This document shows, in pieces, positions 6,177 through 10,554 of a DNA stretch of 10,554 bases. The translations under genes and the position numbers were made by a program. The notes beneath the pieces were generated by a model, which saw only the letters and a program-made list of their open reading frames with translations, made no database searches and was not told where the DNA came from. The DNA is from an uncultured bacterium (lineage in GTDB: Bacteria; Patescibacteriota; Minisyncoccia; Phycocordibacterales; PALSA-1337): positions 1 through 10,554 of the forward strand of contig CAIPWS010000078.1 of the NCBI GenBank assembly GCA_903868845.1. The letters run 5' to 3'. Position 1 is the first letter of the stretch; every line of letters starts with the position of its first letter.

Positions 6177-6239
6177 ACCATTCTATAATATTGAATGGTC
6201 TGGCGGCCTGGTGAAAAATCATCGAGGCCGCTGTTTTTT
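6177..6239 (+). terminator. Strong intrinsic terminator, preceded by a second stem
   Basis: GCGGCCT (6203-6209) pairs perfectly with AGGCCGC (6225-6231), followed by TG and six T (6234-6239): a textbook Rho-independent terminator for the middle gene. Before it, ACCATTC (6177-6183) pairs with GAATGGT (6193-6199). A third possible pairing, TTCACC (6174-6179) with GGTGAA (6210-6215), would conflict with both. Confidence 0.88.
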
Positions 6240-6252
6240 ATATTAATTGGAT

Positions 6253-6282
6253 TTGACAGAGTGGTGCTGAACGTGCTATAAT
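6253..6282 (+). promoter_or_regulatory. Strong sigma70-type promoter of the third cassette gene
   Basis: TTGACA (6253-6258) and TATAAT (6277-6282) are separated by 18 nt with an extended -10 TG. TTGGAT before the -35 and AACGTGC before the -10 are the same as in the promoter at 4676-4705, indicating shared origin or shared regulation. Confidence 0.9.
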
Positions 6283-6343
6283 ACTACCAGCGAGTTAGTA
6301 GTTCCTTGATTTAACGACCGAACATAACGCCTTACAAGGCACA

Positions 6344-6361
6344 AATGACTAGGAGGTCATT
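6344..6361 (+). promoter_or_regulatory. Hairpin enclosing the ribosome-binding site
   Basis: AATGAC (6344-6349) pairs perfectly with GTCATT (6356-6361), ending directly before the ATG at 6362. The loop TAGGAG plus the first stem base forms the strong Shine-Dalgarno AGGAGG (6351-6356). The site is therefore partly masked or presented in a loop. A small GCCT/AGGC stem lies just upstream (6329-6340). Confidence 0.6.
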
Positions 6362-7018
6362 ATGGATTCGAAAGTAATTGTAGCTGTTGTGTCGACGATC
6401 ATCATGATCTTCGGATCAGGTTGGTACGTCTGGCAGGCGATTCTTGACAAGAAGGTCAAGCCGGTACTTGCCTCTTGGATCATCCTAAGCGTGACGCTCA
6501 CGTTGAGCTTTGCGACATATTGGACAACCAAGAAGCACAGTCTGATTGGCAACATTGGTGGACTAGCATCGGCTGGCACCGCAATTCCAATCTTGCTTGT
6601 GCTCACAGTATTGCACATTAAGCGCGGAAAGAAGCTGTTGCTTAATAAGTTCCAGAAGTTTTGCCTGTGTGTCTCTGCAGCTATTGCAGCCCTCTGGGTT
6701 GTGATCGTGTGGGGACTGGGACTTACTGGGGATATTCCATTCTGGATGACCCAAGTGCTAATGTTAATCGGTTACTCTGTGACAGCACAGAAGTTCCGGT
6801 TAGCCAAAAGCAACAGTGAGTCGTTGATGACATGGGGATGCATTTCCTTGTCTACCGGGATGGCCTTTTACATCTCGTATGCAACAGGCCAAAACCTAGC
6901 AATGTTTAGTAACGCTCGAGGAGCCGTCTGTGCTGCAATCCTCGCCCTATTGGCACGGCGTGCAGAGCGACGAGCGCTCGAACTTGCAAAAATCCAAGTC
7001 GTAGCAACTTCGGTCTAG
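6362..7018 (+). CDS. Seven-helix membrane protein with SWEET/PQ-loop-like internal repeat
   Basis: ATG 6362 has the Shine-Dalgarno AGGAGG six bases upstream. The 218-aa product has about seven membrane helices (near 4-25, 34-53, 62-85, 99-121, 125-142, 153-172 and 180-199) and a basic C-terminal tail (ARRAERRALELAK). Residues about 20-81 (GWYVWQAILDKKVKP...) and 137-197 (GYSVTAQKFRLAKSN...) look like two copies of one three-helix unit joined by a linker helix. This is the 3+1+3 layout of SWEET/PQ-loop carriers; PnuC has the same overall plan. Members of those families move sugars, vitamins or amino acids by facilitated diffusion, but no substrate can be assigned. No ATA codons occur. It is the last unit of the plus-strand block and ends 7 nt before the stop of the convergent ligase gene. 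Confidence 0.8.
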   Translation: MDSKVIVAVVSTIIMIFGSGWYVWQAILDKKVKPVLASWIILSVTLTLSFATYWTTKKHSLIGNIGGLASAGTAIPILLVLTVLHIKRGKKLLLNKFQKFCLCVSAAIAALWVVIVWGLGLTGDIPFWMTQVLMLIGYSVTAQKFRLAKSNSESLMTWGCISLSTGMAFYISYATGQNLAMFSNARGAVCAAILALLARRAERRALELAKIQVVATSV

Positions 7019-7025
7019 AAAGGAC

Positions 7026-8354
7026 CTAAAATATTTCGCCCCGCTGACCATCTGGTTGCGGGGCTTGCTGTTTATACCATACTCTCTCATCAACTATCCT
7101 ATTTGAAACTTTACCTCTTGGTGTTCTTGGAAGTGTTTCAATTTTTATTAATTTTATATCAATCGAAATCTTTCCAGCTTTTTCTGCATCAGATAAATGT
7201 GGAATAGCTTTATTAAGTGAATCCTTGACTTGAGTTTCATTTATTTTTGTATGTTCTTTTGAATCTGATTCAACCTGAATTAATATATTATTCAGACCAT
7301 TTACATGACTAACTTTCAAACTAAAATGAGAAGATAGGTGTGGCATGGTATTTAACACCTCATCTATTTGATATGCATATATTTTCTGACCTTCAATATC
7401 TATAGACTCACTGGTTCTGCATTTATACCAAAGTCTTGGAGTAGTAAGACCGCACCTGCATGGCAGATATGTTATGCGCGCCAAGTCCTCTGTCTGATAC
7501 CTTACAAGAGGATATGCAGTATTGACGAGGTTACTGACTACTACTTCACCAACCCCTTCTTTAATAGGTTTACCTGAAACAGGGTCTACAACTTCAACAT
7601 ACACCGCATCTTCCAATATATGCATACCGTCAAATTCGGAACACTCTATACCTATTCCAGATACTTCTGTCATGCCAGCTTGCTGAATGATCTTTGCACC
7701 ATATGATTCTTCAAGAAATCTCTTCAACTTAGCCTGTAAAACTTCTGACGTGCTCATGATATATTTTAAACCAAAAGATTTCGGATCAACACCTTCTGCC
7801 TTGCAATCATTCAAAAAGGAAACCAATCTAGCTGGATTTCCCATCATAAAATAAGGATTCTCTTCTTTCATTACATCTATAAGTTCTTTTTTCTGATCAT
7901 GATTTGACATGAGACCCATCATAGCTGTCATGCCGCCAACACTATAAAAGGCACGGCGCATAATGGTTCCGACTATAGCCAAATTATCTCCAGGAACTAT
8001 CAGTATGCAAAGTTTTCCACGTATATTAAAAAATCTATCTATATGAAGTCCCACATATTTAGCAGACTCATCTAGACCTTCTTCAGTCCAATACATGATT
8101 TTAGGCTTTCCTGTTGTTCCCCCGCTTGCAAACAATGCTGCAATTTCTTCTCTAGGAATTGCCGGAAACGTCTTGCTATGTTCACGCATATCAGGAGAAG
8201 TGATAAAAGGTAACTTACTAAATTCTTCCAAAGAAGAAATATTGTTTATATCAAGGTTCAAAGATTTCAACCTTTTTGAATAAAATTCAGACTTCGCTGC
8301 AAGCAACGCCATATCCTTCAGGAGTTCAAGTAAAGGTTTTTGTTTGTTATTCAT
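7026..8354 (-). CDS. PaaK-like adenylate-forming ligase (phenylacetate-CoA ligase family)
   Basis: The enzyme should activate a carboxylic acid as acyl-AMP in the cytoplasm, and possibly pass it to CoA or an amine. Of its 442 aa, residues 77-84 are the phosphate-binding SGGTTGKP, 227-230 GMTE, 281-291 YPLVRYQTEDL with the ribose-binding acidic residue, and 299-302 CRCG, a feature of the PaaK/CapK branch. Further on come IDEVL (330-334) and a final TPRGK with K415 as the probable catalytic lysine of the mobile C-terminal domain. The substrate is unknown; aryl acids are typical of PaaK itself, and CapK-type members lie in polysaccharide loci. It follows the ATP-grasp gene by 43 nt. The start ATG 8354 lacks a Shine-Dalgarno but has an extended -10 just upstream. 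The last ~16 residues (after DERVW) are encoded by the terminator region and look non-native. Confidence 0.88.
   Translation of the reverse strand: MNNKQKPLLELLKDMALLAAKSEFYSKRLKSLNLDINNISSLEEFSKLPFITSPDMREHSKTFPAIPREEIAALFASGGTTGKPKIMYWTEEGLDESAKYVGLHIDRFFNIRGKLCILIVPGDNLAIVGTIMRRAFYSVGGMTAMMGLMSNHDQKKELIDVMKEENPYFMMGNPARLVSFLNDCKAEGVDPKSFGLKYIMSTSEVLQAKLKRFLEESYGAKIIQQAGMTEVSGIGIECSEFDGMHILEDAVYVEVVDPVSGKPIKEGVGEVVVSNLVNTAYPLVRYQTEDLARITYLPCRCGLTTPRLWYKCRTSESIDIEGQKIYAYQIDEVLNTMPHLSSHFSLKVSHVNGLNNILIQVESDSKEHTKINETQVKDSLNKAIPHLSDAEKAGKISIDIKLIKIETLPRTPRGKVSNRIVDERVWYKQQAPQPDGQRGEIF
7038..7074. terminator. Hairpin terminator between convergent genes, inside the ligase C-terminus
   Basis: GCCCCGC (7038-7044) pairs perfectly with GCGGGGC (7058-7064) with a 13-nt loop. 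On the plus strand TTGCTGTTTATA follows; on the minus strand ATATTTTAG follows. It can serve as terminator for both convergent genes. It lies wholly within the last codons of the minus-strand reading frame. Confidence 0.7.
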
Positions 8355-8360
8355 GGAAGA

Positions 8361-8369
8361 ATTATAACA
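8361..8369 (-). promoter_or_regulatory. Extended -10 box directly before the ligase gene (leaderless)
   Basis: On the minus strand TGTTATAAT (TGn plus perfect TATAAT) ends 6 nt before the ATG at 8354, which puts the expected +1 at or within a base of the A of ATG. No -35 at normal spacing is convincing, as expected for an extended -10 promoter. Confidence 0.6.
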
Positions 8370-8397
8370 AATTTACTTGCTTCCGACATACAACACA

Positions 8398-9318
8398 TCA
8401 CTGACTCAAATTTTCCATATGCTTCATGAAAGCCTGGATGAAATCATCTGCGTATGCGAAATGAGTATAAGGAAAAGCTGTATGACTATTGAGCTCAAAA
8501 ACTATTGGACCATTCTTCGTCATTCCAACATCTACAGTATAGAGCTGATTTGGATGCAATGAATCGACTTTAGCTTTAACTCTTTTGTGCATTTCCAATA
8601 CTTCCTTTGGCAATTTACTGAGTGGAATCTCTGTATAAGGCGAATCATAGGTGCAATACTGTTTATCAATCTCTGGTGTCCTCAAATTCGCAAAGACACT
8701 GTCATCTATAGTTATGAGCTTAATATCATGAATACCGTTTACAACACCTTGCATATCCACATCTGTGTCACAATATTCCTGCAAAATATACCCCTTCTTT
8801 GTTAGTATTTCGCTATTCAACTTGGGAGGATTCTTCTTATCAAAAACTGTTATATCTTTACCCTCTTGACCTCTCCTAGGTTTGATTACGGCTTTGTCTG
8901 TCTTGACCAAACTGAGCTGATCAACATAGTCCTGTTCAGTCATTATAAGAAAAGATTCTGGCATAAATTCCTTCAAAAGTTCGTATTGATTCCATTTGTC
9001 AGGACACCAAGCTTTGAATTCAATACTATCGACGAGTGGAACAGCTTTATCAAAAGTCTTATCAGCAAGATTCATGCGCTGATATACGAAATCAGCTTTA
9101 AACTCTTTTTCAGCAGGAACTATTTTCCAATTTTCATATCTACAGACGTTTTCGAAAATGCCACCACCTTTATATGATTCTTTATTGTTAGCGATCCTGA
9201 AATTGAACCTCTCGCTACAATTACTGAAGAACTGCAAATATTCTGGCTTTGCTGAAAAATTATCAGCAACCTCGTCTCCACTCAACTTCCTCCAAAATAC
9301 GAAATTCTTTTTATTCAT
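8398..9318 (-). CDS. ATP-grasp domain ligase, unknown substrate
   Basis: ATP-grasp enzymes join a carboxylate to an amine or thiol through an acyl-phosphate. In this 306-aa protein the nucleotide-binding half has AVIKPRRGQEGKDITV with K146 and a basic/glycine-rich loop, then YILQEY (177-182), where ATP adenine is usually held. The metal-binding end is TVDVGM (261-266; D263) and PIVFELNSHTAFPYT (271-285), with E275 and N277 as likely Mg ligands. The pattern resembles RimK, glutathione synthetase and the YheC/D group, although a clear second subdomain is missing to the eye. The N-terminal ~100 residues are unassigned. It precedes the PaaK-like ligase on the same strand, so the two may build one amide- or ester-linked product. 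The stop is TGA, showing the standard code. The start ATG 9318 has an extended -10 immediately upstream and no Shine-Dalgarno. Confidence 0.85.
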   Translation of the reverse strand: MNKKNFVFWRKLSGDEVADNFSAKPEYLQFFSNCSERFNFRIANNKESYKGGGIFENVCRYENWKIVPAEKEFKADFVYQRMNLADKTFDKAVPLVDSIEFKAWCPDKWNQYELLKEFMPESFLIMTEQDYVDQLSLVKTDKAVIKPRRGQEGKDITVFDKKNPPKLNSEILTKKGYILQEYCDTDVDMQGVVNGIHDIKLITIDDSVFANLRTPEIDKQYCTYDSPYTEIPLSKLPKEVLEMHKRVKAKVDSLHPNQLYTVDVGMTKNGPIVFELNSHTAFPYTHFAYADDFIQAFMKHMENLSQ

Positions 9319-9324
9319 TTATTA

Positions 9325-9333
9325 AATATAGCA
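9325..9333 (-). promoter_or_regulatory. Extended -10 box directly before the ATP-grasp gene (leaderless)
   Basis: On the minus strand TGCTATATT (TGn plus TATATT) ends 6 nt before the ATG at 9318, the same geometry as the box at 8361-8369. The expected transcription start falls on the start codon. It lies in the 49-nt gap after prfA. Confidence 0.55.
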
Positions 9334-9367
9334 CAAACGTCAAATCTGCAGAACAACTATGGACCGA

Positions 9368-10372
9368 TTATTCATCGGCCCCACTTTCATCCCCACTAGT
9401 CTTCCCTTCGGCGGATGCGCCGCCTGTCTTCTCAAATTCATGCAAAGCATCGATGATTGGCTGGATGCGACCTTCGAGAATTCCTGGAATATTGTGCCAA
9501 GACTCCTTGATGCGATGGTCAGTGACGCGATCCTGTGGAAAATTGTATGTGCGGATCTTCTCAGAGCGGTCACCTGTTCCTATCTGACCCTTGCGATGCG
9601 CAGCAAACTTCTTGGCATCTTCCTCGATCTGTCTAGCTTCTAGACGTGCTGTAAGCAAGATAAGTGCACGCTGACGGTTTGCGTTTTGGCTACGCTCAAC
9701 TGTAGAACGAACATCGAGTCCTGTTGGTTTGTGAATGATACGGACAGCTGACTCCACCTTGTTCACGTTTTGACCGCCCTTACCACCGGCACGTGAGAAT
9801 TCCATTTCCAAATCTGCAGGGTTAACAACGAAAGTAGATTTCTTGCGAATAGGCATGATAGCGATCGTGATCGTGGAGGTGTGAATACGCCCGGCCTTCT
9901 CTGTTTCAGGCACGCGCTGAACTCTGTGCACACCAGTTTCCCAGCGTAGATCTTCATAAACACCTTCACCTTTTATCTCGAGTGAAGCATCTTTGTAACC
10001 ACCGATCTCATTTTCAGATTTTTCTGTAACGCGAGCAGACCAGCCACGTGCTTCAGAGTAACGACGGTACATTTCCACAAGTTCAAATGCGAACAAGGCC
10101 GCTTCATCACCCCCAGCACCGGCACGAACTTCTAGAATGATTTCCTTTGGCATCTCTTCTTCTTCGACATCGGCAGCCAAAATAGCATCCATTTGTTTAA
10201 GGAGTTCTTTTTTCTGACTATCCAAATCTGCCAACTCACTTTCAGCCAATTCTTTGTAAGAAGGATCTTTCGCGACTGTGGCATTCAGATCCGCAGCATC
10301 GCGTTCAGCCTTCTCATACATTCCAGCCAAAAAAGAAGTCTTTGGGTTATTTTTGTATTTTTCTAGGTCCAT
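9368..10372 (-). CDS. prfA: Peptide chain release factor 1
   Basis: RF1 recognises UAA and UAG in the ribosomal A site and triggers peptide release. The codon-reading tripeptide region reads [14 protein letters not shown], with P-E-T at 155-157 in the place of the RF1 PxT motif, not the SPF of RF2. The catalytic GGQ is at 199-201 in [33 protein letters not shown] (274-288) is the usual C-terminal block. The acidic, lysine-rich N-terminal coiled coil is shortened, giving 334 aa against about 360 in E. coli, and the C-terminus has a low-complexity tail ([18 protein letters not shown]). Its ATG overlaps the stop of rpmE by one base (TAATG), which suggests translational coupling; no Shine-Dalgarno is seen. 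Identification is certain. Confidence 0.97.
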   Translation of the reverse strand: MDLEKYKNNPKTSFLAGMYEKAERDAADLNATVAKDPSYKELAESELADLDSQKKELLKQMDAILAADVEEEEMPKEIILEVRAGAGGDEAALFAFELVEMYRRYSEARGWSARVTEKSENEIGGYKDASLEIKGEGVYEDLRWETGVHRVQRVPETEKAGRIHTSTITIAIMPIRKKSTFVVNPADLEMEFSRAGGKGGQNVNKVESAVRIIHKPTGLDVRSTVERSQNANRQRALILLTARLEARQIEEDAKKFAAHRKGQIGTGDRSEKIRTYNFPQDRVTDHRIKESWHNIPGILEGRIQPIIDALHEFEKTGGASAEGKTSGDESGADE

Positions 10373-10554
10373 TATTTGACCGCCTTGGTCTTGACGACCT
10401 GTTTTGCTTGGCGGCTCTTGAACTTCTCAACACGGCCTGCTGTATCGATAGTCTTCTCTTGGTTTGTATAGAAAGGGTGTGAAGCACTAGAGATTTCAAC
10501 ATGAAATACTGGATAATCCTTACCATCTGTCCATTTCATGGTCTCCTTGGTTGC
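10372..10554 (-). CDS. rpmE: 50S ribosomal protein bL31, C-terminal part (5' end outside window)
   Basis: The last 60 residues of bL31, a protein of the large subunit that helps bridge the subunits, are encoded up to the right edge. The block [28 protein letters not shown] is diagnostic. Where zinc-binding (C+) forms have CSAC, this one has SSAS, so this is the zinc-free type or a degenerate one. The visible N-terminal part ([11 protein letters not shown]) precedes it; the start codon is not in the window unless the Met at visible residue 6 is used, which would remove the conserved N-terminus. A basic tail ([14 protein letters not shown]) extends beyond the family core. The rpmE-prfA order is common in bacteria. 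Confidence 0.93.
   Translation of the reverse strand, partial: ATKETMKWTDGKDYPVFHVEISSASHPFYTNQEKTIDTAGRVEKFKSRQAKQVVKTKAVK

Noticed and set aside
4589..7090. Transposon or integrative element with target-site duplication around the plus-strand block
   Set aside because: No transposase, integrase, terminal inverted repeats or flanking direct repeats were visible. The block is called acquired only on codon use and signals.
8398..8400. Recoded UGA (Gly) as in Gracilibacteria/Absconditabacteria
   Set aside because: TGA ends the ATP-grasp gene right after a complete family C-terminus, and the other genes end in TAA or TAG without in-frame TGA.
9249..9643. Overlapping plus-strand frames opposite the prfA 3' end and ATP-grasp start
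   Set aside because: They are shadows of prfA, whose GGQ and PxT motifs establish the minus strand as coding.

Overview
The window looks like chromosomal DNA of a small-genome bacterium, most likely a Candidate Phyla Radiation (Patescibacteria / Parcubacteria-type) lineage. The housekeeping genes (rpmE, prfA, rpsB, tsf) are recognisable but short or divergent, most resident genes lack a clear Shine-Dalgarno sequence, and small membrane proteins of unknown function are frequent. UGA is used as a stop (end of the gene at 8398-9318), so the UGA-recoded lineages (Gracilibacteria/Absconditabacteria) are unlikely. The assignment is inference from gene content, not a measured phylogeny.

Layout, left to right. 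(1) 2-2219, plus strand: the C-terminal part of a membrane GT2 glycosyltransferase and, 4 nt later, a protein with an N-terminal membrane anchor, a thioredoxin-like CxxC domain and a PIG-L-type deacetylase domain. This suggests synthesis and deacetylation of a surface glycan. (2) 2220-2604: a gene-free stretch crowded with perfect or near-perfect hairpins. (3) 2605-4588, minus strand: rpsB, tsf, a small single-pass membrane protein and tRNA-Thr(UGU). (4) About 4640-7075, plus strand: three monocistronic units. Units 1 and 3 encode roughly 7-helix membrane proteins resembling the PnuC / SWEET-PQ-loop folds and have almost identical promoters and strong Shine-Dalgarno sites. The middle unit encodes an unrecognised soluble protein behind palindromes and tandem mini-hairpins. 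All three end in terminator-like hairpins. Codon use (ATA essentially absent) and control signals differ from the flanking genes, so this looks like an acquired block. (5) 7026-9318, minus strand: a PaaK-like adenylate-forming ligase and an ATP-grasp ligase, each with an extended -10 box about 6 nt from its start codon, implying leaderless mRNAs. (6) 9368-10554, minus strand: prfA (RF1) overlapped by the end of rpmE (bL31).

The rpmE-prfA pair and the rpsB-tsf pair lie on the same strand. The ligase pair and the plus-strand block sit between them as accessory material, and these, with the hairpin region at 2246-2501, are the most interesting parts of the window.
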